A program made the position numbers and the translations under genes. From positions 1 through 64,000 of the forward strand of contig JBKJIG010000017.1 of the NCBI GenBank assembly GCA_046598415.1: a stretch of DNA of 64,000 nt, written 5' to 3'. The notes under the pieces are model-generated. The model was not told the DNA's origin. It ran no database searches and was given only the letters and a program-made list of their open reading frames with translations. Shown piece after piece: positions 16,516-25,642 of the stretch (position 1 is the stretch's first letter; each line of letters opens with the position of its first letter). Origin of the DNA: VFJZ01 sp046598415 (GTDB lineage: Bacteria > Actinomycetota > Thermoleophilia > Gaiellales > F1-60-MAGs149).

Positions 16516-17634
16516 ATGACCGTGCTGCTGGTGATCGGCCTGCTGGCGGTGATCGTTGCCGCGGCCGTCGCCGTGCGCCGCGAACGACGTCGCAACGCCG
16601 CGCTCGAGCAGGAGCTGGCCGGGCGGGTGCCGCGGACGGAGCTGCAGTCGACGCTCGCCTCGCTGGAGGCGCTGCTCGAGGCGGCGCCGACGCCGGTGAT
16701 CCAGTTCGACCGCACCGGCAGCGTCCGGCGCTCCAACGGCGCGGCGCTGGCCGCCTTCCCGGACGAGTCGATACCGGCGCCGCTGCGTCCGCTGGTCGAC
16801 GAGGTGCTCGGCGGCACCGCGGTGGTCGATCGCGAGATCACCGTCGAGGAGCCGGTGCGGCGCCGCTGGGAGGTGCACCTGCGAGCGCAGGTCGACGGCG
16901 CGCTGGCCGTGCTCGTCGACGTCACCGCCTCGGGCGACTTCCGCGAGGCCCGGCGCCTCTTCTCGGCCGCCGTCTCGCACGAGCTGCGCACGCCGCTGGC
17001 GCGCATCCTCGGCCTGGCCGAGACGCTGGAGCTGCCGCAGACCGACGCGGAGCGCGAGACCCTCGTGGTGCAGATCGAGGTCGAGGTCGACGCGATGCGG
17101 GGTCTGATCGACGAGATGCTGCTGCTGGCCGCGCTCGACCGCGGCGAGACGGCGACCGGCGAGCATACCGACGCCGGCGCCGCGGCCGAGGCCGTCGTCG
17201 CCGACCGCCGCGCCAGGCGTAGCTGGCGCAACCGCGATTTGCGGTTCGTCGCGGCCCGGGGCCTGCGCGTGCCGGTCGCGCCGCGCCTGCTCGAGGTCGT
17301 GCTCGGCAACCTGCTCGACAACGCCCTGCTGCACGCCGGCGCCGACGCCGTCGTCTCGGTCGGCGTGGAACGGACGGGTGACGAGGTCGAGATCACCGTG
17401 CACGACACGGGCGTCGGCATCTCGCCCGAGCACCTGCCGCACGTGTTCGAGCGCTTCTACCGGGCCGAGGCGTCGCGGGCCGGCCCCGGTACGGGCCTCG
17501 GCCTCGCCGTGGTGAAGCACATCGTCGAGGCGCACGGCGGGCGCGTGGCGGCCGATTCGCGGCCCGGGTCGGGCACGACGGTGCGGCTGACGCTGCCACG
17601 GGTCACCCCGGAGCGTTTGCCGGCGACCGCGTAG
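16516..17634 (+). CDS. phoR: PhoR-like sensor histidine kinase
   Basis: A 372-residue kinase with a single N-terminal membrane helix (residues 3-20) and essentially no extracytoplasmic domain, as in PhoR/SenX3. A PAS-like region follows (about 45-130). Then come the HisKA helix with His155 in AVSHELRTPLARI and the ATP domain with the N box NLLDNALL, the G1 box DTGVGIS and the G2 box GTGLGLAV. The ATG at 16516 directly precedes the membrane helix; an upstream in-frame ATG exists but would run into the intergenic PHO-box-like region. It is divergent from the PhoB-like regulator, its likely partner. Confidence 0.85.
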   Translation: MTVLLVIGLLAVIVAAAVAVRRERRRNAALEQELAGRVPRTELQSTLASLEALLEAAPTPVIQFDRTGSVRRSNGAALAAFPDESIPAPLRPLVDEVLGGTAVVDREITVEEPVRRRWEVHLRAQVDGALAVLVDVTASGDFREARRLFSAAVSHELRTPLARILGLAETLELPQTDAERETLVVQIEVEVDAMRGLIDEMLLLAALDRGETATGEHTDAGAAAEAVVADRRARRSWRNRDLRFVAARGLRVPVAPRLLEVVLGNLLDNALLHAGADAVVSVGVERTGDEVEITVHDTGVGISPEHLPHVFERFYRAEASRAGPGTGLGLAVVKHIVEAHGGRVAADSRPGSGTTVRLTLPRVTPERLPATA

Positions 17635-17639
17635 GGCCG

Positions 17640-18122
17640 TCAGATGCCGCCGGCGAGCGGGTCGAGCGAGTCGCCGACCTTGCCGACGGCCGTGACGCCG
17701 TCGTCCGGCGGCACCGAGCCGGGGGCGAAGCTGCGCGCCCAGAGCGTGCCGGAGTCGGGGAACTCGTTGATATCGGGTGCGATCATGGTCGACACGAGCA
17801 TGATCCGCACCGTCGCGCCCGACGGGTTGGTGATCGCGTGTGCGCCGGCGCGACCGACGGGGAACGCGACCACCTCGCCCTCGGCCAGCGTGCGCTCGCC
17901 TGCGGGCGTGCGCAGCGACGGCGTGCCGCGCAGCACCACCAGCAGCTCCTCGTTGCCGTGGTGGGCGTGGAACGGGAACGTCGCGCCACCCGGTGGGACG
18001 TCGAACAGCGACGCGCCGAGACGCTCCGACCCGGCGCGGCGGCCGAGCAGCGAGCGCTGCCAGCGGTACGGCGCGCGGTCCATCTCGGCGTCCCACTCGG
18101 GCTCGTGGACGTTCGCGGTCAC
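17640..18122 (-). CDS. Cupin-domain protein
   Basis: A 160-residue single-domain cupin. The metal-site first motif is PFHAHHGNEELLVVLRG and the second is AGAHAITNPSG, together giving the His, His, Glu, His ligand set expected in a metal-binding cupin. The GTG start overlaps the stop of the orphan response regulator by four bases (GTGA), so the two are co-translated. The substrate is unknown. The coupling suggests a task under that regulator's control or a small-molecule sensor for it. Confidence 0.8.
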   Translation of the reverse strand: MTANVHEPEWDAEMDRAPYRWQRSLLGRRAGSERLGASLFDVPPGGATFPFHAHHGNEELLVVLRGTPSLRTPAGERTLAEGEVVAFPVGRAGAHAITNPSGATVRIMLVSTMIAPDINEFPDSGTLWARSFAPGSVPPDDGVTAVGKVGDSLDPLAGGI

Positions 18123-18853
18123 GCCGGCACGCGGGGCGTCGGCTCGAACCGGTAGCCGATGCCGTAGTGGGTCTGGATGTACGTGGTGGCGTCGGCGCGC
18201 TCGTCGATCTTCTCGCGGATCTTGCGCACGCAGACGTCGACGGAGCGATCGCGGGGCCGATACGGGATGCCCCAGACACGCTGCTGCAGCTCGTCGCGGC
18301 TCATCGCCCGCCCCGGCGAGCACGCCAGCGTCCAGAGGAGGCGGAACTCCTTCACCGTCAGCGCCGCGTCGGTCCACGTGTCGGGGCCGTCGCCGTCGCC
18401 GGCCAGCCGCACCACGGCGCGCTGGCGCATCGGATCGACCCGCAGCCCGGCGACGTCGATGACCTCGTCCGCCGCGGTGGAGGGCGCGATCTTCGCGCGC
18501 CGGACGTTGGTCTTCACGCGCGCGACCAGCTCGCGCATCGAGGCCGGTTTGGTCATGTAGTCGTCGGCGCCGCGCTCCAGGACGTGCACCTTGTCGAACT
18601 CGGCGGAGCGCGCCGACAGCACGATGATCGGCGTCGTGTCGCCCTCCGCGCGCACCTGGTCGAGCAGCGCCCAGCCGTCGGTGCCGGGGATCATCAGGTC
18701 GAGGATCACGACGTCCGGACGCTCGAACCGCAGCTTGCGCAGCGCCCGGTCGCCGTCGCCGACCGCCTCGACGTCGAACCCGGCCGCCGTCAGGTGCCTG
18801 CGCATGACCTGCTGCAGGACCGGATCATCCTCGACGATCAACACCGTTGCCAC
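18119..18853 (-). CDS. OmpR-family response regulator, orphan paralogue
   Basis: A 244-residue regulator closely similar in layout to the one at 15682-16404: Asp52 in ILDLMIPGTDG, EDD at 8-10, Lys102, and a winged-helix domain ending in DRSVDVCVRKIREKID. It has no kinase beside it; the divergent neighbour is a tRNA gene. The kinase at 16516-17634 lies between the two regulators and could serve both. I see no PHO-box-like repeat in its upstream region, so it is probably under different control. The GTG start gives the standard VLIVEDD N-terminus. Confidence 0.88.
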   Translation of the reverse strand: MATVLIVEDDPVLQQVMRRHLTAAGFDVEAVGDGDRALRKLRFERPDVVILDLMIPGTDGWALLDQVRAEGDTTPIIVLSARSAEFDKVHVLERGADDYMTKPASMRELVARVKTNVRRAKIAPSTAADEVIDVAGLRVDPMRQRAVVRLAGDGDGPDTWTDAALTVKEFRLLWTLACSPGRAMSRDELQQRVWGIPYRPRDRSVDVCVRKIREKIDERADATTYIQTHYGIGYRFEPTPRVPA

Positions 18854-18927
18854 GCGGCCAATCGTATCGTTCGGGTCGGGCCGCCCGCCGTCGTATACTG
18901 AAGACGGCCGTACATCGCGGCCGGCAC

Positions 18928-19001
18928 GGTGGGCGTAGCTCAGTCGGTAGAGCACCGGGTTGTGGTCCCGGCGGTCGCGGGTTCGAATCCCGTCGCTCAC
19001 C
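18928..19001 (+). tRNA. tRNA-His (anticodon GUG)
   Basis: A full cloverleaf: acceptor GTGGGCG paired with CGCTCAC, D arm GCTC/GAGC, anticodon stem CCGGG/CCCGG with loop TTGTGGT (anticodon GTG), and T arm GCGGG/CCCGT. The extra 5' G (G-1, base 18928) facing C73 is the identity element of tRNA-His. CCA is not encoded. TATACT at 18894-18899 is a good -10 candidate upstream. Confidence 0.96.
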
Positions 19002-19071
19002 CTCCCCGTGCGTCGTTGCCGAGGCGATCGGCGTACACTGGCAACCTCGCCCCTTGGGGAGTGCGGCTGCA

Positions 19072-19848
19072 ATGTTCGAGATCGGGACGACACTTCGCCA
19101 GGCGCGTGAGCGCCGACAGCTCGGCCTCGATCGGTGCGAGGCCGAGACCAAGATCCGCGCCCGCTACCTGCGGGCGCTCGAGGACGAGGACTTCGACGTC
19201 CTGCCCGGGCCGACGTTCGTCCGCGGCTTCCTGCGCTCGTACGCGCACCACCTCGGGCTGGACGGGCAGCTGTTCGTCGACGAGTACAACTCGCGCCACT
19301 TCGACCCGCGCGACGACGACGTCTTCCCGCGCCGCCGCCCGACCGCGCGCGAGCGCCGCAACCGCAAGCGCGAGTCGCACATCATCCTGATCGCGATCGT
19401 CGCCATCGTCGCGCTCGCCGTGCTGGTGATCGCCGCCGCCAGCTACCCGGGCAGCGCGGGGCGCCAGCCGCCGCTGCCGGCCGCGACGTCGGCGCCGCAG
19501 TCGACGGGAGTCGGCAACTCGGCGCTCACGGTTACCACCATCGCGGCCGCCACGACGGAGACCACGGCGGCGACCGGCCAGGTCACCGTCGTCGCCGAGC
19601 GCGCGTGCTACGTGACGGTCTATGAGGGTGAGGGCACGAAGGGCCGGGTGCTGTTCTCGGACACGCTCGATCCCGACACGAAGCTGGCCCAGGTCAAGCT
19701 GCCGCGCGTCGAGGGCGGCTACACGTTCGAGGTCGGCAACGCGGGCGGCGTCTCGTTCGTCGTCGGCGACCGGCACCTGTTCTCGCCCGACAACATGAAC
19801 GTCTTCTGGCTCGACCCCGACACCGAGCAGATCAAAGCCGTCGAGTGA
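19072..19848 (+). CDS. RodZ-like helix-turn-helix membrane protein
   Basis: A 258-residue protein. Residues 1-70 form a Cro/Xre-type helix-turn-helix (LRQARERRQLGLDRCEAETK, then RYLRALEDEDFDVLPGPTFVRGFLRSYA), typical of RodZ and related cytoskeletal anchors. A basic stretch and one membrane helix follow (about 105-123), then a Thr/Ala linker and an extracytoplasmic beta domain of DUF4115 type (about 160-258). RodZ ties MreB to the envelope in rod-shaped cells; whether MreB is present here is not visible. cinA follows with a GTGA overlap. The upstream frame extension into the tRNA is not used, since the ATG at 19072 begins the domain. Confidence 0.82.
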   Translation: MFEIGTTLRQARERRQLGLDRCEAETKIRARYLRALEDEDFDVLPGPTFVRGFLRSYAHHLGLDGQLFVDEYNSRHFDPRDDDVFPRRRPTARERRNRKRESHIILIAIVAIVALAVLVIAAASYPGSAGRQPPLPAATSAPQSTGVGNSALTVTTIAAATTETTAATGQVTVVAERACYVTVYEGEGTKGRVLFSDTLDPDTKLAQVKLPRVEGGYTFEVGNAGGVSFVVGDRHLFSPDNMNVFWLDPDTEQIKAVE

Positions 19849-21101
19849 CCCAGGTGCGCGCGGCCGTCCTCGTCACGGGGTCGGAGATCCTGATCGGCCG
19901 GACGGTCGATACCAACTCCTCGTTCATCGCCCGCGCCCTGGATGGACTCGGCGTGCGGCTGGAGCGCATCGTCGCCGTCGACGATCGCGAGACCGAGATC
20001 GTCGCGGCGCTGTCCGGGCTGCTCGCCAGCGGCGTCGACCTGGTGTTCACCTCCGGTGGCCTCGGCCCGACGCACGACGACCGCACGGTCGCCTGCGTCG
20101 CCCGGGTCGCAGGCGTGGAGATGGTGCTGGACGAGCCGACCCTCGCCCAGATCGACGCGATCGTGGCGGAGTTCGCGCGTGTCCGCGGCGTGGATCCGTC
20201 CGGCTTCGAGCGCGGTAACCGCAAGCAGGCCACCGTGCCCGCCGGCGCCGAGGTGCTGGCGCCCGTCGGCACCGCGCCCGGCATGGTGATGCCGGTCGGC
20301 GACCAGCGGATCGTCGTCCTGCCCGGGCCGCCGGTCGAGCTGTCGCGCATGTGGCCCGCCGCGGTGGCGAGCCCGCTGGTGGCGCCGCTGCTGGCGGGTG
20401 GGCTACCGCGTAAGGTGCTGCGCCTGTACGGCGTGCCCGAGTCGACGATCGCCGACGCGTTCGAGGACCTCGGAGGCGACGCCGGCGGCACCGAGACGAC
20501 GATCTGCGCCTCACGCGCCGAGATTGAGGTCGTGATCCGCCATCCCGAGGCCGCCGCGGACGCGGCCGAGCAGCTGGCGACCGGCTTCCGCACGCGCTTC
20601 GGCCGTGCGGTCTTCTCCGAGGGCCCGGCCACGCTCGAGGCGATCGTGCTCGAGGCGCTGCGGACGCAGAGGCGCACGCTGGCGACTGCCGAGAGCTGCA
20701 CCGCCGGCCTCGTCGCGGCCCGCCTGGCGAGCGTCCCGGGTGCGTCCGACGTGCTGCTCGGCGGCATCGTCGCCTACGCCAACGAGGTCAAGCAGGCGCT
20801 GCTCGGCGTGCCCGCCGGGCTGCTCGCCGCGCATGGCTCGGTCTCGCCCGAGGTCGCGAAGGCGATGGCCGAGGGCGCGCGTCGCGCAACGGGCGCCGGC
20901 GTGGCCGTCTCGGTGACGGGCGTCGCCGGCCCGGGCGGCGGCACCGCGGCCAAGCCGGTCGGTCTGGTCTACCTCCACGTGTCGGCGGACGGGGTCGATC
21001 GGCCGCTGGAGCGGCGCTTCCCGGGGCCGCGCGAGAACGTGCGTGACTGGTCGGCCACGGCCGCGTTGCATCTGGTGCGGATCGCGCTCCAGCAGTCCTG
21101 A
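19845..21101 (+). CDS. cinA: CinA family nicotinamide-nucleotide amidohydrolase / pyrophosphatase
   Basis: A 418-residue two-domain CinA. The N-terminal MoaB/MogA-like COG1058 domain (about 1-175) contains GSEILIGRTVDTNSSFIA and FTSGGLGPTHDDRT. The C-terminal amidase domain (about 255-415) contains TAESCTAGLVAARLA and VTGVAGPGGGT. The family hydrolyses ADP-ribose-type compounds and deamidates NMN in pyridine nucleotide recycling. The gene is often next to recA, as here (140 bases upstream), which is the source of its competence/damage-inducible name. The GTG start overlaps the rodZ-like stop. Confidence 0.92.
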   Translation: MTQVRAAVLVTGSEILIGRTVDTNSSFIARALDGLGVRLERIVAVDDRETEIVAALSGLLASGVDLVFTSGGLGPTHDDRTVACVARVAGVEMVLDEPTLAQIDAIVAEFARVRGVDPSGFERGNRKQATVPAGAEVLAPVGTAPGMVMPVGDQRIVVLPGPPVELSRMWPAAVASPLVAPLLAGGLPRKVLRLYGVPESTIADAFEDLGGDAGGTETTICASRAEIEVVIRHPEAAADAAEQLATGFRTRFGRAVFSEGPATLEAIVLEALRTQRRTLATAESCTAGLVAARLASVPGASDVLLGGIVAYANEVKQALLGVPAGLLAAHGSVSPEVAKAMAEGARRATGAGVAVSVTGVAGPGGGTAAKPVGLVYLHVSADGVDRPLERRFPGPRENVRDWSATAALHLVRIALQQS

Positions 21102-21130
21102 GATCGACGCCGAGTCGGAGTTGTCCGATA

Positions 21131-21160
21131 CGAACGTCTGTCCGGTGTCGTTCCTATACT
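21131..21160 (+). promoter_or_regulatory. Putative recA promoter with SOS-box-like site
   Basis: CGAACGTCTGTCCG at 21131-21144 matches the Gram-positive LexA box (GAAC, four bases, GTTC) with one mismatch. A strong -10 hexamer, TATACT, lies at 21155-21160. TGTC at 21139-21142 has the spacing to TATACT seen in the LexA-independent recA promoter class of mycobacteria, though the rest of that motif is weak. Both assignments are by eye. Confidence 0.5.
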
Positions 21161-21241
21161 GACGTCCCGGCCGCTGCTGCGACCGGCGACAACGCTCAAT
21201 CGCAATCGCACCTCGCCATCACTGCGGGGAGGAGGCCACGA

Positions 21242-22329
<1,088 letters not shown>

Positions 22330-22333
<4 letters not shown>

Positions 22334-22746
22334 GTGATGAGCGAGACCGCGCGATGCGCCGGGCGGGGGAGCTCCTCGCCCGGCGCGCGCACGGCCGTGA
22401 CGAGCTGCGCCGCAAGCTGGCGCGAGGTGGCGACGACGAGGTCGCCGCCGAGGTCATCGACGACCTTGCGCGCATGGGCTACGTCGACGACGAGCGGTAC
22501 GCGGCGGCGCTGGCCGAGCACCGGCTGGTGCGGGGCTGGGGCCCGCTCCGCATCGAGCACGACCTGGCCGCGGCCGGCGTGCCGGAGGCGGTCGTGAACA
22601 CCGCCATCGCGGCGCTCGACCGCGATCTGGTGCGCGACGCGGCGCTGCGCGCCATCGGCGGCCGCAGCGGCGCCGCGGCCGCCCGCCGTCTGGGAGCGCG
22701 CGGCTTCGGCGAGGACGTCGCCGAAGGTTTGCTGGACGGCTCGTAA
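22330..22746 (+). CDS. recX: Regulatory protein RecX
   Basis: A 138-residue, fully helical protein with the tandem three-helix RecX repeats; GYVDDERYAAALAEHRL and the start ARRAHGRDELRRKLAR are characteristic. RecX binds RecA filaments and limits their activity. The GTG start overlaps the recA stop (GTGA), so it is made in step with RecA. The length is at the short end of the family. Confidence 0.92.
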
Positions 22747-22792
22747 CGATTGCCGCACCCACGGGGTCGCGCTACGCTGCACCGGTTCTTCC

Positions 22793-22904
22793 GACGGTCC
22801 TGCACCGTCCGCTTTCCTTTGCAATGCCTTTCGTAGCGTGATTTCCCACCGGCGCGCGGCTGGAGTCGGGCGCCGGATCTGACATACCCCGCCCATGCGC
22901 GGGG
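22793..22904 (+). promoter_or_regulatory. Hairpins in the recX-rny gap
   Basis: GACGGT/ACCGTC (22793-22809) forms a 6-bp stem followed by a T-rich stretch, which may end recA-recX transcription. CCCCGC/GCGGGG (22887-22904) forms a second 6-bp stem directly before the Shine-Dalgarno-like GGAAGAGG of rny, where it could limit ribosome access. These are seen as sequence only; function is inferred. Confidence 0.4.
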
Positions 22905-22919
22905 GGAAGAGGTGGTTTC

Positions 22920-24461
22920 GTGAACGTCCTCGTGGTTGCGGTCGCCGTCGTGGCGGCGCTGCTCGTAGGCGGAGCGGTCGGATTCCTCCTGCAGAAGAAG
23001 TTCACCGGGGCGCGGGCCGAAGCCGACACCCTGAAGGCCGAGTCGCTGCTCGAAGACGCGCGGCGCGACGCCGACGCGCTTCGCAAGGAGGCCGAGCTCC
23101 AGGCCAAGGAGCTGCAGCTCCGCGTGCGCCAGGAGACCGAGGAGCAGCTCGAGCTGCGCCGCAGTGAGGTTGCGCGGGCCGAGGAGCGCGCCGGCTCGCG
23201 CGACGAGCAGATCGATCAGAAGAGCGCCGAGCTGACCCGGCGCGAGCAGGGCATCAACGACCGCGAGGTCCACGCCCGCACGCTCCAGGACGAGCTGAAG
23301 GCGACCAAGGACGCCGCCGTGCGCGAGCTCGAGCGGGCGTCCGGCATGACCCAGATGCAGGCCCGCGAGCAGCTGCTCAAGGAGACCGAGGACGCAGCGC
23401 GCCACGACATGGCGAAGATGATCCGCCGCGTCGAGGAGGAGGCCAAGCAGGAGTCCGACCGCCGCGTCCGCAACATCATCTCGACCGTCATCGGCAGGTT
23501 GGCCGCCAGCCACGCGGCCGCCACCACGGTGTCGATGGTCGAGCTGGCCTCGGACGATATGAAGGGCCGCATCATCGGTCGCGAGGGCCGCAACATCCGG
23601 GCGCTCGAGACGATCACCGGCTGCGACGTGATCATCGACGACACGCCTGGCATGGTGATCCTGTCGGGCTTCGACGGCGTGCGCCGCGAGATCGGCCGGC
23701 TGACGCTCGAGAAGCTGATCCAGGACGGGCGCATCCATCCGTCGCGGATCGAGGAGATGTACTACCAGGCCAAGGCGGAGATCGAAGAGAAGATCGTCCA
23801 GGCCGGCGAGCAGGCGTCGTTCGAGGCCAACGTGCCCGGCCTGCACCCCGAGCTGATCAAGGTGCTCGGGCGCCTCAACTACCGCACGTCGTACGGCCAG
23901 AACGTGCTGCGCCACTCGCTGGAGTGCGCGCACCTGGCGGCGATGATGGCGGCCGAGATGGGCGCCGACCAGAAGACGGCGCGTCGCGCGGCGCTGCTGC
24001 ACGACATCGGCAAGGCCGTCACGCACGAGGTGGAGGGATCGCACGCGATCATCTCCGGCCAGCTGTGCAAGAAGCACGGCGAGTCCGCCGAGGTCGTCCA
24101 CGCCGTCGAGGCGCACCACTTCGACGTCGAGCCGCAGACGGTCGAGGCGGTGCTGGTGCAGGCCGCCGACGCCATCTCCGCCGCCCGTCCGGGCGCCCGC
24201 GGCGAGAGCCTCGAGAACTACGTGAAGCGCCTCGAGGCGCTCGAGGCGATCGCGATGGGCAAGAAGGGCGTCGAGAAGTGCTTCGCCATGCAGGCCGGTC
24301 GCGACCTGCGCGTGATGGTGAAGCCGGAGGAGATCGACGACGATGCCGCCACGCTGCTCGTGCATGAGATCGCGAAGGAGATCGAGGCGAGCCTCGAGTA
24401 TCCGGGGCAGATCAAGGTCACGGTGATCCGCGAGTCGCGGGCCACCGAGTTCGCCAAGTAA
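22920..24461 (+). CDS. rny: Ribonuclease Y
   Basis: A 513-residue RNase Y, the full length for the family. An N-terminal membrane anchor (residues 1-24) is followed by a long charged coiled coil (about 25-190). A KH domain follows with IIGREGRNIRALETITGCDV, then an HD domain with RHSLECAHLA and ALLHDIGKA, whose His/Asp residues bind the catalytic metal. It is an endoribonuclease that starts mRNA decay at the membrane. GTG start after the Shine-Dalgarno-like GGAAGAGG. Confidence 0.97.
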   Translation: MNVLVVAVAVVAALLVGGAVGFLLQKKFTGARAEADTLKAESLLEDARRDADALRKEAELQAKELQLRVRQETEEQLELRRSEVARAEERAGSRDEQIDQKSAELTRREQGINDREVHARTLQDELKATKDAAVRELERASGMTQMQAREQLLKETEDAARHDMAKMIRRVEEEAKQESDRRVRNIISTVIGRLAASHAAATTVSMVELASDDMKGRIIGREGRNIRALETITGCDVIIDDTPGMVILSGFDGVRREIGRLTLEKLIQDGRIHPSRIEEMYYQAKAEIEEKIVQAGEQASFEANVPGLHPELIKVLGRLNYRTSYGQNVLRHSLECAHLAAMMAAEMGADQKTARRAALLHDIGKAVTHEVEGSHAIISGQLCKKHGESAEVVHAVEAHHFDVEPQTVEAVLVQAADAISAARPGARGESLENYVKRLEALEAIAMGKKGVEKCFAMQAGRDLRVMVKPEEIDDDAATLLVHEIAKEIEASLEYPGQIKVTVIRESRATEFAK

Positions 24462-24466
24462 CCCGC

Positions 24467-25609
24467 TTGTCCGTCGCCGCCGCCACCCAGACCCGCCGCA
24501 CGTTCGCGGGGCTGATCGCTGCGGCGATGACGGGGTACCTGTCGATCGGCGTCGTGATCGCGGTCCTGCCCGTGTACGTGAAGGGCACGCTGGGCGGCTC
24601 CGACGTGACCGTCGGCATCGTGCTCGGCGCGGTGCCGGTCGGCATGCTGCTGACGCGGCCCCTCGCGGGCCGCGTCATCGACCGGCGCGGGCCGCGCAGC
24701 GTGATCGTCGTCGCGCTGCTGGCGGCGACCGTGGCCGGCGCGCTCTACCCGCTCGCGGGATCCAGCCTGACCCTCCTGCCGGCGCGGGTCCTGCACGGCG
24801 CCGCCGAAGCCTGCGTGTACACCGGCGGCCTGGTATGGGTGATCGGCATGGTCGCGCCGGAGCGCCGCGGCCGGGCGATCGGCCTGTACGGCCTGTGCGT
24901 CTGGAGCGGCTTCACGATCGGCCCGCCGCTCGGGCAGGTCGCGCACGAGCTCGGCGGATTCAACGCGGTATGGGCTCTCGCGGCCGTCCCGCCCGCGATC
25001 GGCGCCCTGGTCGTCAGCCGGCTGCCGGCGCCGCCCGAGCCGCCAGCGCATGAGGGCCGCCGGCAGCTGCTGCCGGCCGGGGCGGTCAAGCCCGGCATCG
25101 GAGGCGGCCTGGCCGGCATCGGCATCGCGGCGATCAACGGCTTCGTGGTGCTGCTGTGCATCGACCGCGGGTTCGGCCAGACCAGCGGTGCCATCGCGAT
25201 CGCGCTGTTCGCCTTCGCCACGCTGGTCGGCCGCCTGGTAGCCGGCGGGCTGCCCGACCGGCTCGGCCCGCGCCGCACGATGGTGATCGCGGTCGCACTG
25301 GGCGGCTCCGGCCAGGCGCTGATCGCCGTCGCACCGACGTGGTGGGCGGTCTGGCTCGGCTGCATCCTGTTCGGCTTCTGCTGGACGCTGCTGTTTCCCG
25401 CGCTCGCGCTGCTGGTCGTCGACGCGGTGGAGCCGTCGCAGCGCGGCGCCGGCCTCGCCGCGTACTCGAGCTTCTTCGACCTCGGCTTCGGCGTCGGCGC
25501 GCCGCTGCTCGGCCTGATCGCCTCGCAGCTGGGCTACGGCGCGCTCTACGTGACGTCCGCCGTGCTCGTCACGTGTTCGCTCGTCTCGGTGGCCGGACGG
25601 CGACGGTAG
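24467..25609 (+). CDS. MFS transporter
   Basis: A 380-residue, 12-helix major facilitator protein. The helix 2-3 loop has the motif A form LAGRVIDRRGPRS, repeated in the second half as VAGGLPDRLGPRRT. Helix 5 contains SGFTIGPPLGQ. These mark a proton-driven sugar/drug-type exporter, but substrate prediction is not possible. It starts (TTG at 24467) five bases after the rny stop and precedes miaB on the same strand. The TTG start is chosen because it precedes the first helix directly. Confidence 0.82.
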   Translation: MSVAAATQTRRTFAGLIAAAMTGYLSIGVVIAVLPVYVKGTLGGSDVTVGIVLGAVPVGMLLTRPLAGRVIDRRGPRSVIVVALLAATVAGALYPLAGSSLTLLPARVLHGAAEACVYTGGLVWVIGMVAPERRGRAIGLYGLCVWSGFTIGPPLGQVAHELGGFNAVWALAAVPPAIGALVVSRLPAPPEPPAHEGRRQLLPAGAVKPGIGGGLAGIGIAAINGFVVLLCIDRGFGQTSGAIAIALFAFATLVGRLVAGGLPDRLGPRRTMVIAVALGGSGQALIAVAPTWWAVWLGCILFGFCWTLLFPALALLVVDAVEPSQRGAGLAAYSSFFDLGFGVGAPLLGLIASQLGYGALYVTSAVLVTCSLVSVAGRRR

Positions 25610-25642
25610 GGCCGCGAGCCCGGGCGCTCTATCCTTCGAGCC

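Noticed and set aside
15682..18279. One 865-codon minus-strand frame joining a cupin-region shadow with the response regulator
   Set aside because: Only the last 240 codons encode a protein family. The rest is antisense to the kinase and out of frame with the cupin gene.
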